Origin: Bradyrhizobium neotropicale
GTDB taxonomy: Bacteria > Pseudomonadota > Alphaproteobacteria > Rhizobiales > Xanthobacteraceae
NCBI RefSeq assembly: GCF_001641695.1
Contig: NZ_LSEF01000121.1
Span: forward strand, 1 to 64,000
Reading direction: 5' to 3'
Length of the DNA: 64,000 bases
The stretch's first letter is position 1, and each line of letters starts with the position of its first letter. This document shows, piece by piece, positions 38,690 through 55,977 of this stretch. The notes beneath the pieces are model-generated. The model was not told where the DNA came from. It made no database searches and worked only from the letters and a program-made list of their open reading frames with translations. The translations under genes were made by a program, and so were the position numbers.

Positions 38690-40641
38690 GCGGCGGCACC
38701 ATGCGGCTGGTGCATCTGGTCGTCCCACAGCTTGCGATAGGTGCCGTTTTTGTCGAGCAGCGCGGCATGCGAGCCACGCTCGATCGCCCTGCCCCCTGAA
38801 ATCACGATGATCTCGTCCATCTCGACCACCGAGGTCAGCCGGTGCGTCGACCAGATCATGGTGCGGCCCTTGGCGACCTTCAGCAGCGTGCGGTTGATCG
38901 CGGCCTCCGTGGTCTGGTCCAGCGCCGAGGTCGCCTCGTCCAGCAGCAGCACCGACGGATTGCGGATGATCGCGCGCGCGATCGCGATGCGCTGGCGCTG
39001 GCCGCCGGAGAGCGTGTCGCCGCGCTCACCGACCGGCGTGTCGTAGCGCTGCGGCAGGCTCATGATGTAGCGGTGGATCTCGGCCTTCTTGGCCGCCTCC
39101 TCCACCTCCTCGTCGGTCGCGCCCTCCTTGCCGAGCCGGATGTTCTCTCGGATCGACATGTTGAACAGCATGTTCTCCTGGAACACGACCGCCATGCTCC
39201 GGCGCAGCGAGTCCAGCGTCACCTTGCGGATGTCGACACCGTCGATCGTGACCCGCCCCTCGTCCGGCACGTACAGCCGCAGGATCAAATTGAGCAGCGT
39301 GCTCTTGCCGGAGCCGCTGGGGCCGACGATGGCGATGCTCTTGCCGACGTTGAGCTTGAGGCTGAGATTGTCGACGACCGGCGTCTGGCTGCCTTCGTAC
39401 TGGAAGGTGACGCGGTCGAAGGTGATGTCGTGGGTGATCCGCGGCAGATCGGGCGCGCCGGGGCGATCGGCGCCGCGCGTCGGCTCGTCCAGCAGCTCCT
39501 GGATGTGACGGATCGCGGCGGCCGAGGTGATCGACACCGGGATGAAATGCATGACATGGGCAATGTTGTAGGACACCTCCCAGAACGCGCTCTCGAAGGT
39601 GACGAAGGTGCCGATGGTGATCTGGCCCTTGGTCGCCAGATACGCGCCGATCGCGAGCACGACGAGATGCAGCAGCAGCACCGAGATCGTGACCGTCCGC
39701 TCCACCATGGTCGACAGGAACCCGGCTGCGGCGATCCTGTTGCGCGTCTCGTCGTTGCGGAAGCTGAAGAAGCCGAACATCTTGCGCTGCAGGCTGAACG
39801 CCTTGATCACAGCCTGCGCCGCCACGTTCTCCTGCACCATGCCGAGCACGGCGGATTCGTTCAGCTTCTGCTCGTAATTGGCCTGCACCGCCTTCGGGGT
39901 GAGAATGCGCGGCCCGATCAGCGTGATGGGAAACACCAAGAGCGCAACCACCGCGAGCTGCCAGTTCAGGAACACCATCAGGATGATGCCGGCGATCAAT
40001 TCAAAGAACGGCAGCGCCGCGCTGTTGGCGAAGGTCTTGACCGCGCCTTCGAAGGCCGAGAGGTCGACGGAGAAGCGCGACAGGATTTCGCCGCGCTTGG
40101 TGCGGCCGAAATAGGCTGCCGGCAGGTCCTGGACGTGCTCGAACAGCCGCTTGCGGACGTCGGAGATGATGCACGCCGCGAGTCGCGCGTCCCAGCGCTC
40201 GTACCAGACGGCGACGATCGAGGTGAAGATGCCGGCGACCGCGAGCACGCCGAGGATCTTGTAGAGCGCCTGGAAATCCTCCTCGCCGAGCGCGTCGTCG
40301 ATCAGGAATTTCAGGCTGAGCGGCATGATGACGTTGAACAGCGTCTCGACGACGACACCGAACGTCACGAAGGACAGGATGCGCTTGTAGTTCGTAAGGA
40401 AGGGTTTGACGAAGCCCCAGATGGTCGCGAGCGCGCCGGCGGCCTCGCGCGCGGTAAAGACGACGAGATCCTCGTCCTCATCGTCGTCGTCGAGCTCCAG
40501 CTCGTCGTCCTCGTCCTCGTCCTCGTCGTCCTCGTCGTCTTCGAGCTCCGGCTTGGCGCCGGATGCGAGCTTTTCTTCGAGCTCGGCCGCTTCTTCCGCG
40601 GCGAGCTTCTGTTTGTCGGGCGAGAGAGGCCTGGATGCCAT
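38602..40641 (-). CDS. ABC exporter (fused permease-ATPase) with acidic Asp/Glu tracts at both ends
   Basis: The 679-residue half-transporter works as a homodimer in the inner membrane. The order is an acidic N-terminal tract (about 34-58), a six-helix ABC-exporter membrane domain (about 80-385), then the ATPase domain with Walker A GPSGSGKST at 440-448, signature LSGGQ at 544-548, Walker B VLLLDE at 564-569 and His600 of the H-loop. A second, almost pure Asp/Glu tract fills 654-679. Family members usually end near residue 600, so both tracts are additions. The cargo (lipid, glycan or drug) cannot be told. The 3' end overlaps the flavoprotein gene by 88 bp. Both ends may bind cations or basic proteins; this is speculation. 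Confidence 0.93.
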   Translation of the reverse strand: MASRPLSPDKQKLAAEEAAELEEKLASGAKPELEDDEDDEDEDEDDELELDDDDEDEDLVVFTAREAAGALATIWGFVKPFLTNYKRILSFVTFGVVVETLFNVIMPLSLKFLIDDALGEEDFQALYKILGVLAVAGIFTSIVAVWYERWDARLAACIISDVRKRLFEHVQDLPAAYFGRTKRGEILSRFSVDLSAFEGAVKTFANSAALPFFELIAGIILMVFLNWQLAVVALLVFPITLIGPRILTPKAVQANYEQKLNESAVLGMVQENVAAQAVIKAFSLQRKMFGFFSFRNDETRNRIAAAGFLSTMVERTVTISVLLLHLVVLAIGAYLATKGQITIGTFVTFESAFWEVSYNIAHVMHFIPVSITSAAAIRHIQELLDEPTRGADRPGAPDLPRITHDITFDRVTFQYEGSQTPVVDNLSLKLNVGKSIAIVGPSGSGKSTLLNLILRLYVPDEGRVTIDGVDIRKVTLDSLRRSMAVVFQENMLFNMSIRENIRLGKEGATDEEVEEAAKKAEIHRYIMSLPQRYDTPVGERGDTLSGGQRQRIAIARAIIRNPSVLLLDEATSALDQTTEAAINRTLLKVAKGRTMIWSTHRLTSVVEMDEIIVISGGRAIERGSHAALLDKNGTYRKLWDDQMHQPHGAAAHADDDSDDDDEDEDDLDEDDEDEDDEEE
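38605..38682. repeat. Low-complexity (TCN)n tract encoding acidic tail and, antisense, poly-Ser
   Basis: About 78 bp of TCC/TCG/TCA-type triplets (reverse GAN). On the minus strand it encodes Asp/Glu residues 654-679 of the ABC exporter; on the plus strand, in a shifted frame, it encodes the Ser-rich end of the flavoprotein. Confidence 0.9.
40468..40542. repeat. Low-complexity (TCN)n tract encoding the N-terminal acidic segment of the ABC exporter
   Basis: About 75 bp of TCG/TCC/TCT-rich triplets, read on the minus strand as residues 34-58 (Asp/Glu with few Leu). It mirrors the tract at the other end of the same gene and is a likely slippage hot spot. Confidence 0.88.
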
Positions 40642-40783
40642 GAAACCAACCGATGCTGACGGCCGGCATGACCGCAGAGAATTCAGGAAAACGGCGGCGA
40701 ACCGCTATTGCACCGATTCTATGCGATCAGGACGAATTCGGCAAAGCAATTGGCGAATTCGCGCGTCCCGGTTCTGCACTCCG

Positions 40784-40915
40784 CTCCTCATCCTGAGGAG
40801 CCCGCGTAGCGGGCGTCTCGAAGGATGGCCGCGGGCGATGTCCGGGCCTTCATGGTTCGCCCGGCGATGCAAAGCATCGTCCGGAGACGCGCGATCCGCG
40901 CTCCTCACCATGAGG
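40784..40915. repeat. Pair of inverted palindromic repeat units (CCTCATCCTGAGGAG family)
   Basis: The left unit (40784-40828) starts CTCCTCATCCTGAGGAG and contains the stem CCCGC-GTAG-CGGGC. The right unit (40847-40915) is an inverted relative ending GCTCCTCACCATGAGG. The pair occupies most of the 293-bp gap between the fusion flavoenzyme and the ABC exporter, both on the minus strand. Such units recur through Bradyrhizobium-type genomes. Confidence 0.85.
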
Positions 40916-40934
40916 GTCTTGTGAGCCAGCAAGG

Positions 40935-42995
40935 CTAGTCGTCGTCCTCGTCCTCGACCTTGTCGAAGAAGGAATAGCGCAGGCTGTCGGCGTCGGCGTA
41001 CCACTGGCCCGGGCCCCTGCCGGCGGCGAGCGTTGCCTCCCAGAGCGCGTCCGCGCAGTCATTGCGGTGCATCGACAGGTCGAAGCCGTTGCCGAAGAAC
41101 AATTCGGACCATTCCCACCAGGTGCCGAGCTTCTTGACGCCGCGGAGCAGATCGTAGCGGTCGATCAGCGCCGGAGCCATGTCCGAGGTGATCGAGCCGA
41201 ACACGAGCCCGATCTTGACCACGCGGTTGAGCTCGCGGATCGCGCGCACGACCTGCTTCGGAGAGACGTGGCACAGGCTGGTCTCGAACACGAAATCGAA
41301 CGCACCGTCCTTGAACGGCATGTCGACGATCGAGCCGAGCTTGTTGTACTTCTTCAGCGCCTTCGGCGTCCGGGCGTGGACGGCGCGGTTGTTCTCGATG
41401 CCCCAGGCATCGATGCCGTGCTCGCGCAGCGCGCCCACCAGCTCGCCGCTGGCGGAGCCGGCGATCAACAGCTTGGAGCCCTTCGCCTTGCCCCAGACGA
41501 TGCCGATCAGCCTGGCGAGATAATCGGGATCGGTGAACTGGCGCCACACCTCGTGATAGGGACCGACGCCGCGATAGTTCTCGAAATAGGCGCGGTCGAT
41601 CTTGTCGGCCACCGGCTTCTCGCCCTGCTCACGCTCGCGGCGCAGGCGCATCATCTCGGTCACGATGATGTCGGTCGCCGCATCCGACGAGTCGAGCAGG
41701 CCGTTCAGCGTCGAGTCGAATAGATAGTCGCCGACCAGCACGATGCCGGGATGCTCCTTCGGCTCGGGCCGGTGATTGGTCATGACGTCGCGCACCGGCA
41801 AGCCGCCCGGCAGCGCGTTCACCGACGACAGCCAGCGATGGATCTTGCCTTCGATGAAATGCTCACGCGCATCGCCGAGCGACGCCGGCAGCGATTTCAG
41901 TGCGGCGTCGATCAGTTCCTGGTCCGACAGGTTGGCGAAGGCCAGGGCATCGGAGCCGGGAATCAGCCAGTTCAGCACACCGTGCTTGCCGACGTCGTGG
42001 CGCGCGCCTTCGTTGTAGACGCAGCAGCCGCCGAAGGCTTCCGACATGAACCACGCGCCCGGGATCTTCTCGCCCCAGAACGGCGCATCGAACAGGATCG
42101 AGACGCGCAGATAGTGCGCGGGACGGTCGAAGTAGGACACGTGCTTGACCATCGACTTGCGGAGCTGCTCGCCTTCCCAGCCGACGGTCGCAAGCCATGA
42201 ATGCGGCAGGCAGACCAGCACGAGATCGAAGTCGCGCGTCTCCGGCCCCTTGCCGTTCATCATCTTGAGCTGGTAGCGGCCGGTCGGCGCCTTGCCGACG
42301 GTGAGCACGCGGTGATTGAGCTGGATGTCGGCGTTGACCTCGGACTGGAGGCAGTCGACGAGCTGCTCATTGCCGTTCTGGATGGAATAGAGGCCGATAT
42401 AGCCGTCGACATCCATCAGGTAGTTCTTGAGCGCGTTGAGCCCGTTGGTGTTGTGGCTTTCGGTTGCGATGTCGGAGCGCGCCATCACCTTGAAGAATCG
42501 TTTTGCGGTTTCGTCCTCGACTTCCTCGTCGAGCACCTGCTCGGCCGTCTTGAAGGCCCAGGGGTTCTCGTTGTCGTGCGCGCCGACGCCCTCGTAATAT
42601 TCGATCGGCGACATCAGGTCGGCGCAGCGCTTGCGGAACGTCTCGATCGCCGCCGCGGTCTTGGCGCCGTATTTGCGGCGCATGCCGGGCACGTCGTTGA
42701 GGAGCTCGCCGCCGAGATGGACCTGCTCCGCATCCATCGGAATGGTCTGCAGGCCGAAATGCTGGATCAGCTCGCGCAGCGGATCGGGGCCGGTCATCGA
42801 GTAGTCGTAGATCTCGGCGACGCCGGCCTCGTACATCGCGGGCGCGGAATCGAACTTGCGCGTAACGATCTTGCCGCCGAGCCGGTCGGACGCCTCGAAG
42901 ATGGTGATGCGGCAGAGATCGCCGAGCTTGCGCTTCAGATACCAGGCGCTCATCAGCCCGCCTGGGCCGCCGCCTACGATTGCGAGATCAAGCAT
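40935..42995 (-). CDS. Fusion protein: flavin-containing amine oxidase-like domain plus SAM-dependent methyltransferase
   Basis: This is a 686-residue two-domain protein. Residues 1 to about 450 are an FAD amine-oxidase-like or desaturase-like flavoprotein: GGGPGG at 8-13, EASDRLGGK at 35-42 and GIVLVGDYLFDSTLNGLLDS at 417-436 (second FAD motif). Residues about 505-640 are a class I methyltransferase: motif I LLIAGSASGE at 509-518, then DMPFKDGAFDFVFE at about 558-571. The protein ends in EDEDDD. The ATG at 42995 is chosen because the FAD motif follows at once. A fusion suggests oxidation and methylation of one substrate in sequence. The substrate is unknown; the gene is near an ABC exporter and another flavoprotein. 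Confidence 0.88.
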   Translation of the reverse strand: MLDLAIVGGGPGGLMSAWYLKRKLGDLCRITIFEASDRLGGKIVTRKFDSAPAMYEAGVAEIYDYSMTGPDPLRELIQHFGLQTIPMDAEQVHLGGELLNDVPGMRRKYGAKTAAAIETFRKRCADLMSPIEYYEGVGAHDNENPWAFKTAEQVLDEEVEDETAKRFFKVMARSDIATESHNTNGLNALKNYLMDVDGYIGLYSIQNGNEQLVDCLQSEVNADIQLNHRVLTVGKAPTGRYQLKMMNGKGPETRDFDLVLVCLPHSWLATVGWEGEQLRKSMVKHVSYFDRPAHYLRVSILFDAPFWGEKIPGAWFMSEAFGGCCVYNEGARHDVGKHGVLNWLIPGSDALAFANLSDQELIDAALKSLPASLGDAREHFIEGKIHRWLSSVNALPGGLPVRDVMTNHRPEPKEHPGIVLVGDYLFDSTLNGLLDSSDAATDIIVTEMMRLRREREQGEKPVADKIDRAYFENYRGVGPYHEVWRQFTDPDYLARLIGIVWGKAKGSKLLIAGSASGELVGALREHGIDAWGIENNRAVHARTPKALKKYNKLGSIVDMPFKDGAFDFVFETSLCHVSPKQVVRAIRELNRVVKIGLVFGSITSDMAPALIDRYDLLRGVKKLGTWWEWSELFFGNGFDLSMHRNDCADALWEATLAAGRGPGQWYADADSLRYSFFDKVEDEDDD

Positions 42996-43130
42996 GTGAG
43001 TTCCGTGGTCTCCGGCCGCCCCCCGTGTCGGGACCTCCGGTCTAAGCTGCCCTAGCAAAAGCGCTTTTCAGGCTGAAGGAAAGATGAACAAACGCGGTCC
43101 CCGCATCGCAGCAAGGAAAGAAAGCAGCAA

Positions 43131-43154
43131 AAAGGCCGGCAAACGCCGGCCTTT
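43131..43154 (-). terminator. Intrinsic terminator after rpoC
   Basis: AAAGGCCGGC (43131-43140), loop AAAC and GCCGGCCTTT (43145-43154) form a perfect 10-bp stem 33 bp downstream of the rpoC stop. On the minus strand it is followed by a T-rich stretch. It separates rpoBC from the fusion flavoenzyme gene. Confidence 0.9.
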
Positions 43155-43186
43155 TCATTGTCCTCGGTATTCTTACGGATGAAGCA

Positions 43187-47383
<4,197 letters not shown>

Positions 47384-47515
47384 CGTCTTCTCCTCGCGTG
47401 CCGGTCGCCTGCCGGCAGCAAATTCGAAAATCTCAATTCGCGGGGCGCCCTGCCCTCAAGGCTCCAGGCCGGGCGCCGATGCCCGGCCGTTTCAGGCCGG
47501 GCATGAATGGTCGCG

Positions 47516-51634
<4,119 letters not shown>

Positions 51635-52135
51635 CGTGGCCTCTCATTTCGTCGCCCGCTCTGGGCGCGCCGTCCAGGACGCGGCTGCCACCGCTCCCCG
51701 GGTTGAATTTTTCGAACCCGTTTTGGGGCCGGACGCCCAGTTTCAGGCCGCGATGTCCTGAATCTGTTCTTCAGACCTTCAAAACGCAAAACGACGTGCG
51801 GGGCGCTGGAGCGCACCCGCCCGTCACAACGATTGTCTTCACGGACTGCAAAAGCCCGAAATAGCCTGCTCTCCCAACGGTTTACAGGAAACTCCGGCGT
51901 CCCTGTCCACCGCGCTTTCGTGCTGTCGACCCGATATGGGGCGATAATAGCGGAGATTCGAGGGGTAAACCCTCAAATCCCCACACTTTTTCGTGTTCGG
52001 CCCGCGTCGGGCTGTTCCGTCGCACGCCTTTTGCATCAGCCCGTCCGCCGAAGCCGAAAGCGGCCACCTGCGTCGCGGGCCAGGATCCCGGGTCTCGCTG
52101 ACGCTCGCCCGGGACCTCGCTCAGGTAACCAATGG
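51635..52135. other. rplL-rpoB spacer with a partial terminator-like hairpin
   Basis: This 501-bp region has no supported gene. A hairpin lies just after rplL (52086-52115). A TATTAT box on the minus strand (complement at 51944-51949) could belong to a secondary rpoB promoter, but no good -35 is seen at the right spacing. The layout matches the known attenuator plus internal promoter plan of rplL-rpoB in other bacteria. Confidence 0.5.
52086..52115 (-). terminator. Attenuator-like hairpin after rplL
   Basis: TCCCGGG (52086-52092) pairs with CCCGGGA (52108-52114) across a 15-base loop. It lies 21 bp downstream of the rplL stop. No U-tract follows, so partial termination, RNA processing or a dispersed repeat element are all possible. 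Confidence 0.5.
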
Positions 52136-52513
52136 TTACTTGAGTTCGACCTTCGCACCCGCCTTCTCGAGCTGGGCCTTGATCTTGTCGGCTTCTTCCT
52201 TGTTCACGCCTTCCTTCAGCGGCTTCGGAGCGCCCTCGACGAGGTCCTTCGCTTCCTTCAGGCCCAGGCCGGTGATGGCGCGGACTTCCTTGATGACCTC
52301 GATCTTCTTGTCGCCGGCAGAGGCGAGAACGACCGTGAATTCGGTCTTCTCTTCGGCCGGAGCGGCAGCAGCGCCACCAGCAGCCGGGCCGGCCACCGCG
52401 ACGGCAGCAGCGGCGGACACGCCCCACTTCTCTTCGAGGAGCTTCGCCAGTTCAGCAGCTTCGAGCACGGTAAGGCTCGAGAGGTCGTCAACGATCTTCT
52501 GCAAGTCAGCCAT
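52136..52513 (-). CDS. rplL: 50S ribosomal protein L7/L12
   Basis: The 125-residue stalk protein recruits translational GTPases. It has an N-terminal dimerisation domain (IVDDLSSLTVLEAAELAKLLEEKWGV), a flexible Ala/Gly/Pro hinge (about 35-55) and the C-terminal domain with KIEVIKEVRAITGLGLKEAKDLVEGAP (in segments). AAGGAAAC precedes the ATG. It follows rplJ by 54 bp. Confidence 0.99.
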   Translation of the reverse strand: MADLQKIVDDLSSLTVLEAAELAKLLEEKWGVSAAAAVAVAGPAAGGAAAAPAEEKTEFTVVLASAGDKKIEVIKEVRAITGLGLKEAKDLVEGAPKPLKEGVNKEEADKIKAQLEKAGAKVELK

Positions 52514-52567
52514 TGTTCAGTTTCCTTGAGTGTAAGTCTGGTTCGGGTTTGAGTTTTGCGAAGGGCG

Positions 52568-53086
52568 TCAGGCCGCTTCGCCCTTTGAGGCATGAGCCTG
52601 GATGACGCGCGCGAGCTTGCCCGCGGGCGCGTTGGCGAGCTGGGCCAGCTTGGTCGCCGGGGCCACGATGAGGCCGACGATCTTGCCGCGCAGTTCGTCA
52701 AGCGACGGCAGCGAGGCAAGCGCCTTCACGCCGTCGACATTCAGGACGGTCTTTCCCATCGAGCCGCCGACGATGACGAACTTTTCGTTCGCCTTGGCGA
52801 ATTCGATGGCGACCTTCGGCGCCGCTACCGGATCGTTCGAAGTGGCGATCACGGTCGGTCCCTTCAGCATGGGGCCGATGGCAACGACGTCAGTGCCTTC
52901 AAGAGCAATTTTGGCGAGACGGTTCTTCGAGACCTTCACCGAGGCGCCAGCCTGCTTCATCTGCATGCGCAGCTTCTGCATCTGGGCAACGGTCAGGCCG
53001 GAATATTGAGCAACGATCGCGACGCTCGTGGTCTTGAAGACCTCATTGAGCTGCTCGACCGCCTCTTTTTTTGCCGCTCGTTCCAC
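52568..53086 (-). CDS. rplJ: 50S ribosomal protein L10
   Basis: This 172-residue stalk-base protein carries L7/L12 dimers on its C-terminal helix. The start is a GTG at 53086 (MERAAKKEAVEQLNEVF), preceded by GGAGAGAG at 6-8 bases; the open frame further upstream is not homologous. YSGLTVAQMQKLR and KVSKNRLAKIALEGT are typical. In E. coli the L10-L12 complex represses this operon through the leader RNA; the roughly 480-nt leader here could hold such a site. Confidence 0.97.
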   Translation of the reverse strand: MERAAKKEAVEQLNEVFKTTSVAIVAQYSGLTVAQMQKLRMQMKQAGASVKVSKNRLAKIALEGTDVVAIGPMLKGPTVIATSNDPVAAPKVAIEFAKANEKFVIVGGSMGKTVLNVDGVKALASLPSLDELRGKIVGLIVAPATKLAQLANAPAGKLARVIQAHASKGEAA

Positions 53087-53664
53087 AGCAAGCTCTCTCC
53101 GGTTGGCGGTCGTCGCAAAAGAGCGGGACCGCCGGGTTGCACCCATCGTCCCACCCAAACCTGAACCTCCGGGTCAAACCCTTCGGACACGCCGGGCAAG
53201 ACGACAATTCAAAGCCTGCCCTCCGGGAGCCCGATAGAGCCCACGGCGTGTCGAGGTCCGAACCAAACCCATTCCACATCTGCCCAAAAGCTGGATGCGA
53301 AGTGAAATCCGGTCTTCACCCGTCTATGCAGGCCATGCGATTAAGCCGTTGGGAAATCTAAATTCCCCGCAGGCGCCTGCAGTCTTGGACAGGACAAGGC
53401 CAGCCGGCGAACCGCCTGACCTCTGCTCGCATCCACCAACCGAAGGGTTTCCCTTCCTTTTCCGGCAAATCCTTACGGACGTCCTGAAAAGGAATGATCT
53501 CCTAACGCGTCGGGTTTTCGGAATGCGTGCACGGACGCGCCAGCAACTCGCCAGCACGTCCGGAGATGGTTCTTTAACCGCTCTTGACCTGCTTGCCAAG
53601 AGCAAAATTCACACCAGTTCCAATCCATTGCACGGGACGCTTGACGCGACCCGAAAGGACCGAT
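53087..53664. other. rplJ leader region
   Basis: This 578-bp region lies between the 2-hydroxyacid dehydrogenase and rplJ and has no supported gene. It contains a candidate promoter (53571-53599) and would give a long 5' leader. An L10-binding RNA fold is expected here from other bacteria, but I could not establish it by eye. Confidence 0.5.
53571..53599 (-). promoter_or_regulatory. Candidate promoter for rplJL-rpoBC
   Basis: On the minus strand TTGGCA (complement at 53594-53599) and TAAAGA (complement at 53571-53576) are separated by 17 bases. An inverted repeat, CTCTTG...CAAGAG (53581-53602), overlaps the spacer and -35 box. It lies upstream of the long rplJ leader and independent of rplKA. 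Confidence 0.5.
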
Positions 53665-54618
53665 TCAGGCCGTTTTGACCGCATGCGGCAGTGGCCGTCC
53701 CTCGAAAAACGCCGTCAGGTTCGCCAGCACGCAGTTCTGCATCGCGACGTGGGAGTCCAGGGTGTGGCCGCCGATATGGGGCGACAGCACGACGTTCGGC
53801 AGCGCCGTCAGCGCGTCGGGCGCGTGCGGTTCCTTGTCGTAGACGTCGAGGCCGGCCCCCGCGAGGGACTTGTCGGTCAAGGCCGCAACGAGGGCCGCCT
53901 CGTCGATCACCGAGCCGCGGGAGATGTTGACGACATAGCCGTCCTCCCCGAGGCGCTTGAGAATGTCCGCGTTGACGACATGTTGGGTCTCGACGCCGGC
54001 ACGGACCGCAATCATCAGCACGCTGCACCACTCGGCGAGTGCCTCCAGCGACGGGAAATATTGATAGGGCAGATCGTGTTGGGTGCGGCTGAAATAGCCG
54101 ACCTCGGCCTCGAACGCGGCGCAGCGTGCTGCAATCTTGCGGCCGATCTCGCCCATGCCATAGACGCCGATGCGGCGGCCGGGCAGGCCCGCCTGCGGCC
54201 GCATCATAGGCGACTGCCTTGACGCGGCCCAGCCGCCGCTGCGGACATATTGATCGGCGACCAGGATCCGCCGGGTCGTCGCCAGCATCAGGGTCATCGC
54301 GATGTCGGCGACCGAGGCCGCATTCGCGCCCGGGCTGTGGCCGACCGCGATGTTGCGGGCCGCGGCGGCCTTCAGATCAACACCGTCATAGCCGGTGCCA
54401 TAGCAGACGATCGCCCCGAGCTTCGGCAGCAGGTCCATCGCCTCCGCCCCGAGCGGCGAGCCGCCGGCGGTGAGGAGCGCGCGGACGCCTGCGAGCTCGC
54501 CACCCGAAAACATCTCCTGCGCCGGCTTGCCGCCAGTGTCGAGCAGCTCGAACCGCTCGGCGAAGCGCGCCATCATCGTTTTGGGGAAGCGCGAGTAGAT
54601 CAGGACCTTGTCAGCCAT
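53665..54618 (-). CDS. D-isomer-specific 2-hydroxyacid dehydrogenase
   Basis: The 317-residue NAD(P)-dependent enzyme interconverts 2-oxoacids and D-2-hydroxyacids. The nucleotide-binding motif VYGMGEIG is at about 150-157, catalytic Arg in VNISRGSV, Glu in DVYDKEP and His in PHIGGHT. The specific substrate (glyoxylate, hydroxypyruvate or other) is unknown. The gene lies on the same strand between rplA and rplJ, a position usually without a gene. It may be co-transcribed with rplKA because it starts 98 bp after the rplA stop and no terminator is visible between them. Confidence 0.92.
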   Translation of the reverse strand: MADKVLIYSRFPKTMMARFAERFELLDTGGKPAQEMFSGGELAGVRALLTAGGSPLGAEAMDLLPKLGAIVCYGTGYDGVDLKAAAARNIAVGHSPGANAASVADIAMTLMLATTRRILVADQYVRSGGWAASRQSPMMRPQAGLPGRRIGVYGMGEIGRKIAARCAAFEAEVGYFSRTQHDLPYQYFPSLEALAEWCSVLMIAVRAGVETQHVVNADILKRLGEDGYVVNISRGSVIDEAALVAALTDKSLAGAGLDVYDKEPHAPDALTALPNVVLSPHIGGHTLDSHVAMQNCVLANLTAFFEGRPLPHAVKTA

Positions 54619-54716
54619 TGTTCTTGTTTCCGTTGAGCCTCGCCTCACAAACGGAAGGGGCGGATTCGGTTGCCCAATTCCGCCCCTCGCCTCATCTCTT
54701 TATTCCCGCAGAGCCT

Positions 54717-55409
<693 letters not shown>

Positions 55410-55415
55410 GACCGC

Positions 55416-55844
55416 TTACCCCGCAACTTCCAGACCCATCGAGCGGGCGGAGCCCTCGACCATCTTCATGGCCGACTCGATGGTGTCGCAATTGAGATCC
55501 TTCATCTTCTTCTCGGCGATCTCGCGCACCTGCGCTTTGGTCACCTTGCCGGCCTTGTCACGGCCCGGCGCCTTCGAGCCGGACTGGATTTTTGCAGCCT
55601 GCTTGAGGAAGAAGGACATCGGCGGCGTCTTCATCTCGAAGGTGAAGGAACGGTCCGCATAAATGGTGATGATCACCGGGATCGGGGTGTTCTTCTCTTC
55701 CTTCTGGGTCTGGGCGTTGAACGCCTTGCAGAACTCCATGATGTTGAGACCGCGCTGACCGAGCGCGGGACCGATCGGGGGCGAAGGATTCGCCGCACCG
55801 GCCGGGACCTGAAGCTTCAGGTATCCGGTCACTTTCTTTGCCAT
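55416..55844 (-). CDS. rplK: 50S ribosomal protein L11
   Basis: This is the 142-residue GTPase-centre protein with the proline-rich N-terminal domain (PAGAANPSPPIGPALGQRGLN) that binds thiostrepton and factors, and the C-terminal rRNA-binding domain (GSARSMGLEV). CAGGAG precedes the ATG. Order nusG-rplK-rplA is the usual one. Confidence 0.99.
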   Translation of the reverse strand: MAKKVTGYLKLQVPAGAANPSPPIGPALGQRGLNIMEFCKAFNAQTQKEEKNTPIPVIITIYADRSFTFEMKTPPMSFFLKQAAKIQSGSKAPGRDKAGKVTKAQVREIAEKKMKDLNCDTIESAMKMVEGSARSMGLEVAG

Positions 55845-55977
55845 GTATCACTCCTGTTGTGCCGGCATATTGCCGGCGGTTTCAGGTTCGTGGTCTGGGT
55901 CGGATGCGGCTGGCGACCGCCCTCTCCCTCCCACGGCCTCTCTTCGCGCGAAACCTGTGGCTTCACGCGTTACCCGG

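Noticed and set aside
53087..53158. In-frame upstream extension of rplJ with an ATG start
   Set aside because: L10 begins at the GTG at 53086 with a clear ribosome-binding site; the extension has no homology.
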